A DNA stretch of 64,000 nucleotides. Origin: an uncultured Clostridia bacterium (lineage in GTDB: Bacteria; Bacillota; Clostridia; Christensenellales; CAG-138). The position numbers were made by a program, and so were the translations under genes. Location of the stretch: NCBI GenBank assembly GCA_947168855.1, contig CAMVNO010000007.1:1-64000 (forward strand), in the 5' to 3' direction. Each line of letters begins with the position of its first letter. The stretch's first letter is position 1. Under the pieces are notes generated by a model. That model searched no databases and was not told the origin of the DNA. It worked only from the letters and a program-made list of their open reading frames with translations. Shown here in pieces: positions 15,864 through 25,962 of this stretch.

Positions 15864-17786
15864 TTACAAATATTGATTTCTATTACTGGGTAGTAGCTGA
15901 GAGACACCAGCATCCCGCAGCTTTTCATTCCACATATGTATGTTCTCCATGTGGTGGTGATCAATGAGGTAGCGATATACGAGGTAATCATCGTTCGGTA
16001 TGTTGATATCGTATCCGGCCTTTCGGATCAGGTCATATGAGAGGTATGGTTGCAGATTCAAACCAATGCAAAGCGCAAGAACACTTTGTAGGGTTGGCCT
16101 CGCATCATTCTTATTGCGATAATCTTGAATAGTCCTCGAGCTGATGAGAGAGCGTTCTTCCAGCTTTTCGTTCGTAAATTCACGTCGATCCATGTGATAG
16201 TTCAAAGTATCTTTAAATGAAGATGGCGCCTTGGCAAGAATATCAGATATTCGAGCAGCTTCTTCTTTAATAGCAGCCATTTCACGGGCGCGTTTTTGCA
16301 CATCCTCGTTTTGCCCTTCTTTACGATTATAATTTGCTTCGACAAAACTCTTCGAGTCAACATCCCGACAAAGGAAGCAGATCCGGTAGAACGAATCGTC
16401 GTACTTATCGCTTAATCTGGTGGTACGGTTAAAAACCAGGCAGCACTCATCTGCATGCGCAAGGGCGTATTCTGTGAGCTCAGCGCGTTCATTCTGTACG
16501 CTGATGTACTTCGGATCGTTGATTACCATCATGCCGTTGACATGAAGGAAACGTCCTTCCTTAACATCCTCAGTCAAATCTGGGGCCAGCAACGGAGCAA
16601 GAATAGCGTTCGTCCAGTCGATGACGAAAGTCTGGTCCTTCTTCAACGTACCCTTTGTGAATGAGAAGGGAGGGCACTTTTTCCCGTCAATATAATTCAG
16701 AACACCAGCAGCCTGATCAAACCCGAGCTCGATTGCCCGGATCTTCGCGGCAACTTCCGAAACGTCGAAGAACTCAGCAAACTGCTTGACCGTGTACTCC
16801 ACCAGCTCCGCGTTCGGCGTGTCTGGCATGGACTTCGAGAGGGAAGTATAGATTTCGATGAATTTAGCGCGACCTGTTTTTGCAGGAATCAGGATTTTCG
16901 GAGCAAGGGCGTTTGCCTGCCATTCCATCCACGACAGTTCTTCTGAGAGAGCATCTGGGGCTTTATCGTATTTCTCAACAACCGCACATGAAATGTTGCT
17001 CAGTTTAGGATTAATTAGTTTTTGCAACTCGAAGAACTTGTAATGCTTATCCCAATGCACGCACTCGTGAATAACCGTATTTCTGGCAGAGCCGATGTTA
17101 CGCATGAAAAAGGCATCCGGGTTTACTAAAATGGTTCCCTCCTTAATATCTGCTGATACAACCTCATGCTCCTCGTTATAGATCTCGACAGTCGCATTAT
17201 TGAAGTACGTACGCCCAAAGGTCCCATCTTGAAGTGGTGCAAAATGAACTGACAGCTGCATTGCATCCAATACTTCATCAATGGGGAGTCGCATGGGAAC
17301 TTCCAGTGACTTAGGACAATATTTTTTCAGGAATCTCTCTGCGTGCGCATCAAGATCTTTGGAATAGATGTATGGTACCAGATATTTTGTAAGGGCATCC
17401 TCTTTAGAAAACTTCTCCCGGCTATAGTCTTCAATAGAAGTGATTGTCACATCTTTCAGCCCACCACGAAGGGTTCCCGAAAAAGCTATGGAGAACCATG
17501 GATTTACCATATCGTCTTCATAGTCATATTTGGAACGGCCTTTTATTGCAACGTCCGCTTGAACAGCGACACGAAACAGTAAGATGCGGTCATTCTCGCC
17601 TTCCTTGAAAGTAACTCCCTGCACATGAATATCATCGAGCTCAACAAAGCTGGGATTAGGAATTAAGCTGGTGTGTAAATCCAGCCTGCTTCGGTTTTGG
17701 AAGATATACGACTTGAGTCGGTTAAACATCAAGTCGTAATACTGGTCTTCCAGATATGCTGCAAATGTCTTATCTTTTCGAGCCAG
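15864..17786 (-). CDS. ImmA/IrrE-type (M78) metallopeptidase with C-terminal HTH, BREX-associated
   Basis: About 640 residues. The centre holds a zinc-peptidase motif VIHECVHWDKHY (HExxH) followed about 45 residues later by EWQANALAPKIL, the third-ligand helix of M78 peptidases, and EVAAKIRAIELGF, the usual domain end. The last ~100 residues include an XRE-like helix-turn-helix (EKLEERSLISSRTIQDYRNK). M78/HTH proteins typically cleave or displace repressors on phage or DNA-damage cues. It is the seventh gene of the BREX operon, 16 bases after brxL. GGAGGAG sits ideally for a CTG start at 17786 (MARKDKTF); a TTG at 17810 is the alternative. A link to BREX control is inferred from operon position only. 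Confidence 0.75.
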   Translation of the reverse strand: MARKDKTFAAYLEDQYYDLMFNRLKSYIFQNRSRLDLHTSLIPNPSFVELDDIHVQGVTFKEGENDRILLFRVAVQADVAIKGRSKYDYEDDMVNPWFSIAFSGTLRGGLKDVTITSIEDYSREKFSKEDALTKYLVPYIYSKDLDAHAERFLKKYCPKSLEVPMRLPIDEVLDAMQLSVHFAPLQDGTFGRTYFNNATVEIYNEEHEVVSADIKEGTILVNPDAFFMRNIGSARNTVIHECVHWDKHYKFFELQKLINPKLSNISCAVVEKYDKAPDALSEELSWMEWQANALAPKILIPAKTGRAKFIEIYTSLSKSMPDTPNAELVEYTVKQFAEFFDVSEVAAKIRAIELGFDQAAGVLNYIDGKKCPPFSFTKGTLKKDQTFVIDWTNAILAPLLAPDLTEDVKEGRFLHVNGMMVINDPKYISVQNERAELTEYALAHADECCLVFNRTTRLSDKYDDSFYRICFLCRDVDSKSFVEANYNRKEGQNEDVQKRAREMAAIKEEAARISDILAKAPSSFKDTLNYHMDRREFTNEKLEERSLISSRTIQDYRNKNDARPTLQSVLALCIGLNLQPYLSYDLIRKAGYDINIPNDDYLVYRYLIDHHHMENIHMWNEKLRDAGVSQLLPSNRNQYL

Positions 17787-17802
17787 AAAAACTCCTCCTT
17801 CT

Positions 17803-19830
17803 TTATTCAATACCGAGCGCTTTCACAATTGCATCTTCCGGGCTGCTATAGAATGCCATCTGGAATTTTGCAAACAGATCTGCCGGTACAGTTGCAATGT
17901 CAGCAGCACTGCTCATGGGAATGAGGATGCGCTTAGCTCCGGCATCAAAGGCAACCTGCAATGTGGAAGCAAGTTCCTCAACCTTGTTAATCGTGCCACC
18001 AATGGACATGGACCCGAGCACACACAACTGCGGCTGCACCGGACGATCCAGAGCACAGCTGCAATATGCAGTCATAGCGGCAAGGGAGATATTGCTGTCC
18101 AGCCCAACGCCTTGGCAGTCCTGAATGTGCATTAGATAATCCTTGGAATCCACAGCTATAGAAGCGCTGATATGCTTTGCGTTTGCCCGGAAGTAATTCT
18201 GCGCAGTTTTGACAGACTCCTTTGTTTCCTTGGCGCTCTGCATGCCAGTTACGTCGAATTTGCCGGACCCTTCTGTCATGGTGGTTTCAAACTTGAAGAG
18301 ACCCATCATGCCATTCGTTCCGTTGGCAACGGTATAAACGTGTCCGGGTTTGCCAACGCCTTCCGGGATCAGCTTGCCGCCGCCCTGCTCGAGGACCGGA
18401 ACGAATACTTCTTCCATATTGGAAAGTCGGATGTAGCTGAACTGGACATCGTAGAACTCCATACCACCGATCTTCTTTAGCTGCTCCTTGACACGTCTGC
18501 GGCCTTCGAGGGCATACTTCAGGATCTCCTCGATCTCGGCTTCTGTGTATTTCCCATCCGGATACAGCAGCTTCGTTAAGCCGGAAACCATCTTGCGGAC
18601 CGCAATCGTGTCGCGCTGGTTCAGACAACGGCCCAGCTTGAAGTATTTGTCAAATGCATCCGTCTCCGGAACCTTACGCATCTCGCGCATGAACTCTGCA
18701 AAGTAATCGGAGATGAACCCATAATTGTCGGTAAAGAATTCCGGGCGCATCTTCGGGATCTCCCAGCCGGGGATATAGCAGTGCATTCTGTCAAAGAACG
18801 CGCTGTCGATCATCGCCTCCGGGAACGGCTCGAACAGGTGCGAGGTCTTCAGCAGATAATCCACGCTCTGATTGATGTTTCCTACAAAGACCATAGAGGC
18901 GTTCGCTTGGATCGCTTCCTTGCCACGTGCGAACGAGCCGGAAGCCATGTAGTCCTTCATGATCTGTACGCCGTCTTTATCCTTGAAGTTGATTCCGGCG
19001 ACTTCGTCAAAGGCTACGCAGTCCCATATGCCGACCAGACCAACCTGCCGTTTGCCCATGTTATAGAACAGGTTCGCAACCGTGGTCTGTCCGCCAGAGA
19101 TCAGAATGGAGTTCGGAGACAGCTCCTTGTAGATGTGGGATTTACCCGTACCACGGGGACCCAATTCACAGGTATTCACGTTGTTCTCGATCAGCGGAAC
19201 GAGCCGGGTGAGCAGGTGCCACTTGACGCGGTACTCAAACTGCGTGGGCTCCATGCCGCAGGACCGGAGCAGGAAGTCAATCCATTCTTCTTTCTCAAAC
19301 TGGCTGCGTGCCTCGATAATCTCGTTCTTATCCAGATTAGGCATTTGGATCGGAGTGATGTCGTTGATGACAAACGGACTCTGCTTCTTTTCATCCTCGT
19401 TGTAGAAGTAGGTCAGATCTACAATGCACCAGATGCCACCAGCAAGCAGCTTCTCATACTCACGGACGTAACGCGGGTGTACGTAAATGCCATGAATTCC
19501 AAGGAAGAGGAAATCTGCTTCATACTGGTCGATGCGTTCGTTCAGCTTTACGCTGATCTTGTCAATGACCGTATAGTTGCCGTTTTCCTTGATTTTTGCC
19601 TTGATCTGCTCGGCTTCATCCGGACGGACATAGTTGTCAGCCAGAATACGCTTTACCTGCTCGATGCCAGCGGACACTTCTTCCGGATCGTCAGAGGTAC
19701 AGTACGTGCCCAGCAAGTATTCCAATACATAGGTCGGGACGTTAGCGCTGTCTTTAATCTTTTTTGTCGCGCCCTTCGGGACTACACGCCCGGAAAAGAG
19801 TTCAAATGCTTTCTTGTCAAGAGAATCCAT
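17803..19830 (-). CDS. brxL: BREX Lon-like protease BrxL
   Basis: 675 residues from the ATG at 19830 (GGAGG 6 bases upstream). The AAA+ domain has Walker A LGPRGTGKSHIY (residues 223-234) and WDCVAFDEVAGINF as Walker B. The C-terminal Lon-type protease domain contains CQGVGLDSNISLAAM with the likely catalytic Ser near 579, and GAKRILIPMSS with the likely Lys near 633. Length and layout match BrxL, which defines type I BREX and is needed for phage exclusion in that type. It is 11 bases after pglZ and precedes the metallopeptidase gene. Confidence 0.95.
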   Translation of the reverse strand: MDSLDKKAFELFSGRVVPKGATKKIKDSANVPTYVLEYLLGTYCTSDDPEEVSAGIEQVKRILADNYVRPDEAEQIKAKIKENGNYTVIDKISVKLNERIDQYEADFLFLGIHGIYVHPRYVREYEKLLAGGIWCIVDLTYFYNEDEKKQSPFVINDITPIQMPNLDKNEIIEARSQFEKEEWIDFLLRSCGMEPTQFEYRVKWHLLTRLVPLIENNVNTCELGPRGTGKSHIYKELSPNSILISGGQTTVANLFYNMGKRQVGLVGIWDCVAFDEVAGINFKDKDGVQIMKDYMASGSFARGKEAIQANASMVFVGNINQSVDYLLKTSHLFEPFPEAMIDSAFFDRMHCYIPGWEIPKMRPEFFTDNYGFISDYFAEFMREMRKVPETDAFDKYFKLGRCLNQRDTIAVRKMVSGLTKLLYPDGKYTEAEIEEILKYALEGRRRVKEQLKKIGGMEFYDVQFSYIRLSNMEEVFVPVLEQGGGKLIPEGVGKPGHVYTVANGTNGMMGLFKFETTMTEGSGKFDVTGMQSAKETKESVKTAQNYFRANAKHISASIAVDSKDYLMHIQDCQGVGLDSNISLAAMTAYCSCALDRPVQPQLCVLGSMSIGGTINKVEELASTLQVAFDAGAKRILIPMSSAADIATVPADLFAKFQMAFYSSPEDAIVKALGIE

Positions 19831-19841
19831 GCTGAGCCTCC

Positions 19842-22358
19842 TCAAAATACCTTAAAGGCAAGAATATCGATGGTGAATTGTTCCTTCTCGATGTATTCAT
19901 CCGGCTTTGCAACATCTCGCAGAACCAGATAGTAACGTTTGCTACGATCGAACTGAATGTTCATCAGTGTGAATCGGACGCTGGTCACACGGGTTGCTGC
20001 ATCGTCGCTTGTCGATGCAGCCATGAACGGATAGGTTCCAGATACCTTGTTGCCCTCCTCATCCACGATGTAGGTCTCGCAGCTAACAGCCTGTTTGAGG
20101 CCTTCCACCTTTTCGTACTGCTCGAACTCCAGTGCAAAGCTGCGGTTGGTAATCTTGCGGGTGATGCTCTTCAAGCGCACGCCCACCGGGGTAACAGCAT
20201 CCTTGTTCTTTGCGGAACTGAGCTCCCCGATGTGGATAATCGGAACTACCGTCTCCTGCAGAGAAGCACCGCCGTGGATATACTGCAGCCCGCTGCCTTG
20301 TGTCTTGAAAAGATCGTAACCGTATGGGGTGATCACTTTATAATCACCGGCAGCGTTCAGCGGGAACTCCAGAGAGTAGGGGATGTTAAGCGAGCTGTCA
20401 TCCGTCAGCACATACCGCTTTGCGGCTTCCGTAGGATGCATGGATACCACATTGCTATACTTCTGGGATTCCTCCACACGGTTGTTCCGATAGAGGAAAC
20501 CGTGATCTGCCGTGATGTAGAAGTTTGAAATCTGCAGGCTGTTATATAGTTTTCGCACCAGCATCAGAATCTCATGAATGGCCGTCTCCGCGACGTCGAA
20601 CACTTTCTTCTCGCTATGCTCACCGGCGTTGTCGATCACATTGTGGTAGACATACACAATGGACTTATCAGCCATATAGGTGCGGAGTTCGGTTCGCGCC
20701 ATGCCATTGATGTCCTCATAGCTGATGGCCGCATAACTCTGGTTCTTCGCCTTCAGCACCGCATCTCGTGCAACCGTGCTGTTCGTAGGCTGATCATCCA
20801 CATACACAGCTCCATTGTTGTAGCTCAGCTGCTGATGCGGAAGCAGTGCGGCCATGCCGAAGCGGGTCTCCGATGGAAGAGGAGAGATGGCGCAGGTGAT
20901 GTCCTCGGTGCCTTTCAGTGTTGAATCCACTTGGATTCGCTCATACAGTTCATGAGCGACTTCATAGCGCAGGCCGTCAGAAATGATAACAAAGCACTTT
21001 TTGTAGTTGTTCCTCTGAACGCTGCGATAGAACTCCGTTGTCAAAGGAATGCCTGCAAAGCGCCATTCTCCCTGCTGGGCAAGAGAGTCGCTGTATTCCT
21101 TTCCGATGACATCCAAGAACTTAATCTGGTAGCTTAATTCGATGCGGTCCAAGAGCCAATCGAATTCCTCAATGGGGTGCTCAATGCTCCGGTAACTTGC
21201 AAAGAAATGACGGTAATGGTAATCCACCAGATAGTAGTTGTTTGTATAAGCCTTGATATAGTCAGTAGAGAGCTGTCCCTTGGGAATTGGCTTCTCAAGC
21301 ATACGCAGGAAAGCAATGGCCGATGTCAGCAGACCATACTCTGCTTTATGAGCTTCATACCAGATGGAGTTCATGCGACTGGTGATGACACGCTCGAATG
21401 TATCGTAATCCATGCCGCCGTTCTTTAGGCTCTCCGCGATCGTCTGTATGATGTGACGGTCGATGCATTCAAAGACGTCTGCTTCTTGCACGCAAGCGAT
21501 GTCTCGGGAGACCAGGAGTCCCTCGATCTTCAAATCCGACGCAAGGTTCTGCTGCAATGCGGGGTAACGCTTATCGGTTTTGATCTTGTCCACAAAGAAC
21601 TTCGCATCCATCTTTCCGGAACCGGAGATGGTGTACTGTTGGTAGAAGGACGGAAGATCCCCGAAGCCGGTTTTCTGTTCCAGAAGCGCGGTGAACAGGA
21701 AGCGACGTGTCAGGACCTCAATCTTCTGATCACCTTCGTAGTTGTAGTATTTAGATATTTCATCCCACAGGTACTCCTCAAAACCGAACTTCTTCAGGTC
21801 TTCATACTTGCTGCCCGTATCAAATACCAGTTCCATCAGCACGCTCTCAATGGATCGGGAGGAGGCCTTTGTGAGCACACACATCATGGCCATCTTCAGC
21901 TCATCGCCACTCATCTGATCGCATACCTGAACGTAGCTTCCGAGCTTTTTGTTGCGGGTCTCACTGTCAAAGAACTTGGCGTATCGTTCGACGATCCGAC
22001 GCAGATCTGTATTGGTGAGACTGAGCCTGCGCATGGTGAGCGCCACGGTATCCGCGTAATATTCCTCGCTGTACATCAGAATATCCAGCAGCCAGTTCTC
22101 ATTGTCCGCTGGTTTCTCTGCCGGGATATACACAAGATAATTCGTATCAAGGTCATCGTGCTCGATGGCCTTCTTGATGGAAAACTCGTTCTTTTTGCAT
22201 ACGAGGACTTTGCAGCAGTCAAAGTTGTCGGATACGATGTCCTCTTTGAAATTCATCGGAGGGTCGTACCAGAAGATCACTTTTCGACCACTGCTGTCCT
22301 TGGCCTTGAAAAGCTTTACGATTTCCTTTCTGGCTTCCTGATAATCAATGCTTGCCAT
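19842..22358 (-). CDS. pglZ: BREX phosphatase-like protein PglZ
   Basis: 838 residues from the ATG at 22358 (GAGG upstream; a GTG at 22370 is less likely). The alkaline-phosphatase-like PglZ domain shows KCFVIISDGLRYEVAHELYE (SDGLR at 460-464), VYVYHNVIDNAGEHSEK near 570, and FYITADHGFLYRNN (616 onward), the metal-binding signature. The N-terminus resembles type A PglZ proteins of type I BREX. It is a core factor needed for both methylation and exclusion. It lies 8 bases after pglX. Confidence 0.95.
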   Translation of the reverse strand: MASIDYQEARKEIVKLFKAKDSSGRKVIFWYDPPMNFKEDIVSDNFDCCKVLVCKKNEFSIKKAIEHDDLDTNYLVYIPAEKPADNENWLLDILMYSEEYYADTVALTMRRLSLTNTDLRRIVERYAKFFDSETRNKKLGSYVQVCDQMSGDELKMAMMCVLTKASSRSIESVLMELVFDTGSKYEDLKKFGFEEYLWDEISKYYNYEGDQKIEVLTRRFLFTALLEQKTGFGDLPSFYQQYTISGSGKMDAKFFVDKIKTDKRYPALQQNLASDLKIEGLLVSRDIACVQEADVFECIDRHIIQTIAESLKNGGMDYDTFERVITSRMNSIWYEAHKAEYGLLTSAIAFLRMLEKPIPKGQLSTDYIKAYTNNYYLVDYHYRHFFASYRSIEHPIEEFDWLLDRIELSYQIKFLDVIGKEYSDSLAQQGEWRFAGIPLTTEFYRSVQRNNYKKCFVIISDGLRYEVAHELYERIQVDSTLKGTEDITCAISPLPSETRFGMAALLPHQQLSYNNGAVYVDDQPTNSTVARDAVLKAKNQSYAAISYEDINGMARTELRTYMADKSIVYVYHNVIDNAGEHSEKKVFDVAETAIHEILMLVRKLYNSLQISNFYITADHGFLYRNNRVEESQKYSNVVSMHPTEAAKRYVLTDDSSLNIPYSLEFPLNAAGDYKVITPYGYDLFKTQGSGLQYIHGGASLQETVVPIIHIGELSSAKNKDAVTPVGVRLKSITRKITNRSFALEFEQYEKVEGLKQAVSCETYIVDEEGNKVSGTYPFMAASTSDDAATRVTSVRFTLMNIQFDRSKRYYLVLRDVAKPDEYIEKEQFTIDILAFKVF

Positions 22359-22366
22359 ACCTATCC

Positions 22367-25300
22367 TCACTTAATGGGGACCAGAAGGTCCTTTTTCACT
22401 TTGGTTCCGCTGTCCGTTACAAGCTCAACGCCTTGGAACTTTGCGTAGTTGACCTTGACGCCGTCATCCAGATCGATGGCAATGTATTTGTTCGCCATGT
22501 GGTCCAGAACCTGTCCGTATTCAATGGCCTCGTTATAGGAGGCGGCCAGTTTCTGCCGTTCCTTCTCAAGGCGAATCTTATCCCGACCATCAGCTCTGTT
22601 AATGCGACCGTTCAGCTCCTCCATGTCATTCTTCAAACGAGTGGATTCCGGTAGGAAGTACTTACCGTTGATTCGGGCAAGGGTATCCTCGGTATAGCGG
22701 TGCATGTAAACGAGGCACTTGAAACCGCTATACTTTCCGCTGGAGAACATCCAGTAGATAGGCCGCTTCTGGTATATCTTCAGGTGGTCTACATAGAAGC
22801 CGTCGTTCAGATACCTGTTCAGCGTCTCTTCCGAGGATTCGTTATTGTTCTTGCCCAATGCCTCAGCAATGAAGTCGATATTCTGACGGTAGAAATCTGC
22901 TCCATATATCAGCTTAATTAATTCGATCACGCGGGCGGTCAGGCTGTCTTCCATGCCAAGAGTCGTATAGATCGGTATGATTCCATCATCATCTGGTAGA
23001 TAGGTAGTGTATTTGGATGCATCCCAATTTCCACCGGCATATGCGAGTCCATCAACGTCCAGGGAATAGCGACCCATAATAAGACCAATAAGGTAGGAAA
23101 TCAACGATTTAATATCCCGTTCCTTGTCCGCGAGACGAACCGTCACATCCTTATCTTCAACATCCGGAGTTAGTTCATCTTGTAATCCGTAAATATTTAT
23201 GAAAATACGGTTGAGCTCTTCCTCGTTCTTTTTAAGCTGCTGGAAACGATAAAGGCACTCTGATTCCCACCCTTGATAGAGCCATTTCAGGGAAGAACAC
23301 TTTTCAATCCTGTCATTTGCCCATTGGCTGTCCCGATATTCTTCTTTCAGTTTTGGATCAAATACCAAAGGATGGCGAACAAAATCCCATGAAGTTTCAA
23401 AAGAATCCCAGTCGTTTCTCGATAAATCTATGTTTTCACGTGATAATTCTTCTACAGCATCGACAGACTCTTTTTTGCACGGGACCCTCTTAATCTGTTC
23501 TGGACCGAACGTAAGAGTTGGCGATAGAAACCTCATAAACTGCATTGTTGTAGTCGCATTAAGCAATGCAATCCAATATAGAATGTTGGAATTCCAAAAA
23601 CAGACAGGGCCAGAATTCCCAAACAGAATCCCTTGCGGAACGAATCGCATAGATAATCCTTTACCAGATACTTCCGACCATGTTGTGCATTCGCGGAAAT
23701 AGTATGTACTTTCTCGCAACCGATAGTTATTCTCATTTTTATATCGGATCTCGTATGCATCGTTTTCCATGTTGATAACATTTTCAAAGTTACCGTACCA
23801 TTTTCTGAATGTACCGCCACCTGTTGCTGGAATCCATTTATAATTCCGTTTGACCATGTCATCATGATCTTTTATTCCTAACCCCATTTTTGAAAGTGAG
23901 ATTTCAAACCAAAGTCTTACAAATCTCTTATCGTTACCTGTTAACACGCCTTTCTTTGTGTCGCCATAATATCCGATCGGTTTAAACGTCCTAAAAACGT
24001 CATAATAATGATCGCTGAGCCAATATGAGATAGGACTCATAGGGACATAGGCATAATTCTGACTGTCACATGAGTACCAATTTCTTTTGACAGGAAAATT
24101 GTCTATTTTCTTTTGTGCATCATCAAAATCAACGAGCCTGATATAATATGATTTTTTATCAAGATGAGTGTTTCGAAGTACAAATGCTGTTGTTTGTACA
24201 ATTTCTCCCGCGATGGTTTCAAACGCATGCGCACCTAAATGAAGCATCGTTTGGATAAGTTTTGAAGATAATAATGATATCCTAAGTTGATCATATGTTT
24301 CCAAGAACATCCAGCTTTGCATGTTTATCATGGCCGTAAAACCGTTTTGTTTCACGAACCCTGTTTCCATAAACATAGCGAACATATCAGCTTTGCTGTT
24401 AGGATAATATTTGACCGCATATTCTTTCACAGGATTTTCCATAGAGGAAGTCCCGATGTAAGGCGGGTTCGTAATCATTACATCGTATTGAGAGAAAAGT
24501 ACCTTTGCTTGTATAACTAACTGATTTAATAAGATGCAACCATCGTTTACAAAGGCCATATTAAAAATGTTCGAAACTACTTTATGCTTCAGCTTATAAA
24601 TCACGCTCTCCAGCGCTGTGTAATTTAGCTGTCTGACTTTGATAAGAGAGCCGATAGTCTTGCCGTTTCTGAAGGTATTAACGAGCGCCTCAACAGCTTC
24701 TTTCTCTTCTTCAGTAAATACTCCGATTTCTTTCATCATCTGGCGATAGCCAAGTTTCTCGAGTTGATGAGAATCCTGCAGTTCATACACTCTTGGCTCT
24801 GAATAGTAAGTGCTGTTGAAAAAACGCGGATTAACACTTCGAGCTTTCATAACAAGAGAGAACGCGGCAAGCTGTGAAGCCCGTTTATCCACATCAAGCC
24901 CAACAATGTTGTGTTTTATAATCAAAGATGGGATGTCACGAGTTGAGTAACCTTTTTCCTCATACATTTTGTAGAGCAGATCGAAAACATAAACCAAAAT
25001 ATGCCCGGACCCGCAGCATGGTTCGATAACCCGAATATCCTCTGGGTTTACATTTTTATATTTGATAGCATCAAGTTTGCGCTGCACTTCTATCGTTTGC
25101 TCCGGATCATCCACAAAGTATTTCATCTCGGAGCGTAGAGAAGATTGTGGATAACTCTCCATCCATAGGCGTCCTACGGAATTCTCAGCCATATAACGTA
25201 CAATCCAATCCGGTGTGAACAACTGTGTTACAGCCGGAAGGGTATCCTTAGTAATGGTTTTCTTGGAAGCAAAGACTTCATCTTTTTTGATGGAAATATA

Positions 25301-25948
25301 GAATTGATACATCCAGCCAATGATTTCTACATCATTCAGGAAATTATCCTCTGGAATCTCGACGAGTTTCGTGATTGCCGTGTCACCGATCAATAGAGAT
25401 TTCGGCAGCAGTAGTTCAAGATAGTCGCTTTCTCTTGTGAAGAGCATAGGGAGAATCTCAGCCAAGGCATTACATTGGCGCAGAAGAACATAGCGGAATA
25501 GTTCTTCTGTTTTGCCCTGCTCCTTCAGCGCAGAGCAGTAACCCATATCGAGGTTGAGCTCGTCCTTAACAAAGCTCAGATTCTTCAAAATCTCCGGTTC
25601 CACTCCGCCGCTGCGATTGGAAAGCACACGAAAGCCGTGAGGCAGGAAATCGTGAACCTCCATGAAATGCAACGCCACGAAGCGGTTGAACCATGTGTAG
25701 GCAAACTCCTCGATGACGTTCCGGTAGCCCTTATCCTTGACCATGCCTACGATCTGATCCCTTTTGAAAAGAAGATCCGCCGGATAAGAATTAGAGTCAC
25801 CTTCGATGACCGTATAGTCACCGACCTTTTTTGCACGTTTTATATCCTGATCACTGTTGATGCCGAGGGTCTTCAGCGAAACTTCAACCTGCTTCTCCAG
25901 ATTCTCCTTGGCCCAGACGGAATAGGTTTGTAACAGTCTTTTATCCAT
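22367..25948 (-). CDS. pglX: BREX adenine-specific DNA methyltransferase PglX
   Basis: 1193 residues, the usual length. The SAM-binding motif is EPCCGSGHILVYVFDLLY (PCCGSGH 310-316), the catalytic motif is MITNPPYIG (NPPY 494-497), and a long C-terminal half carries target recognition. It methylates one strand of a short BREX site so that self DNA is marked. Residues of roughly 450-850 (about 23.4-24.6 kb) are coded by clearly more AT-rich DNA than the rest of the operon, which fits exchange of the recognition region. The frame is intact. Confident call. Confidence 0.96.
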   Translation of the reverse strand: MDKRLLQTYSVWAKENLEKQVEVSLKTLGINSDQDIKRAKKVGDYTVIEGDSNSYPADLLFKRDQIVGMVKDKGYRNVIEEFAYTWFNRFVALHFMEVHDFLPHGFRVLSNRSGGVEPEILKNLSFVKDELNLDMGYCSALKEQGKTEELFRYVLLRQCNALAEILPMLFTRESDYLELLLPKSLLIGDTAITKLVEIPEDNFLNDVEIIGWMYQFYISIKKDEVFASKKTITKDTLPAVTQLFTPDWIVRYMAENSVGRLWMESYPQSSLRSEMKYFVDDPEQTIEVQRKLDAIKYKNVNPEDIRVIEPCCGSGHILVYVFDLLYKMYEEKGYSTRDIPSLIIKHNIVGLDVDKRASQLAAFSLVMKARSVNPRFFNSTYYSEPRVYELQDSHQLEKLGYRQMMKEIGVFTEEEKEAVEALVNTFRNGKTIGSLIKVRQLNYTALESVIYKLKHKVVSNIFNMAFVNDGCILLNQLVIQAKVLFSQYDVMITNPPYIGTSSMENPVKEYAVKYYPNSKADMFAMFMETGFVKQNGFTAMINMQSWMFLETYDQLRISLLSSKLIQTMLHLGAHAFETIAGEIVQTTAFVLRNTHLDKKSYYIRLVDFDDAQKKIDNFPVKRNWYSCDSQNYAYVPMSPISYWLSDHYYDVFRTFKPIGYYGDTKKGVLTGNDKRFVRLWFEISLSKMGLGIKDHDDMVKRNYKWIPATGGGTFRKWYGNFENVINMENDAYEIRYKNENNYRLRESTYYFRECTTWSEVSGKGLSMRFVPQGILFGNSGPVCFWNSNILYWIALLNATTTMQFMRFLSPTLTFGPEQIKRVPCKKESVDAVEELSRENIDLSRNDWDSFETSWDFVRHPLVFDPKLKEEYRDSQWANDRIEKCSSLKWLYQGWESECLYRFQQLKKNEEELNRIFINIYGLQDELTPDVEDKDVTVRLADKERDIKSLISYLIGLIMGRYSLDVDGLAYAGGNWDASKYTTYLPDDDGIIPIYTTLGMEDSLTARVIELIKLIYGADFYRQNIDFIAEALGKNNNESSEETLNRYLNDGFYVDHLKIYQKRPIYWMFSSGKYSGFKCLVYMHRYTEDTLARINGKYFLPESTRLKNDMEELNGRINRADGRDKIRLEKERQKLAASYNEAIEYGQVLDHMANKYIAIDLDDGVKVNYAKFQGVELVTDSGTKVKKDLLVPIK

Positions 25949-25962
25949 GATTGGCTCCTTTG

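Noticed and set aside
22367..25948. Type IIG or type I restriction-modification enzyme
   Set aside because: Flanked by brxC and pglZ, of PglX length, and with no nuclease motif noted.
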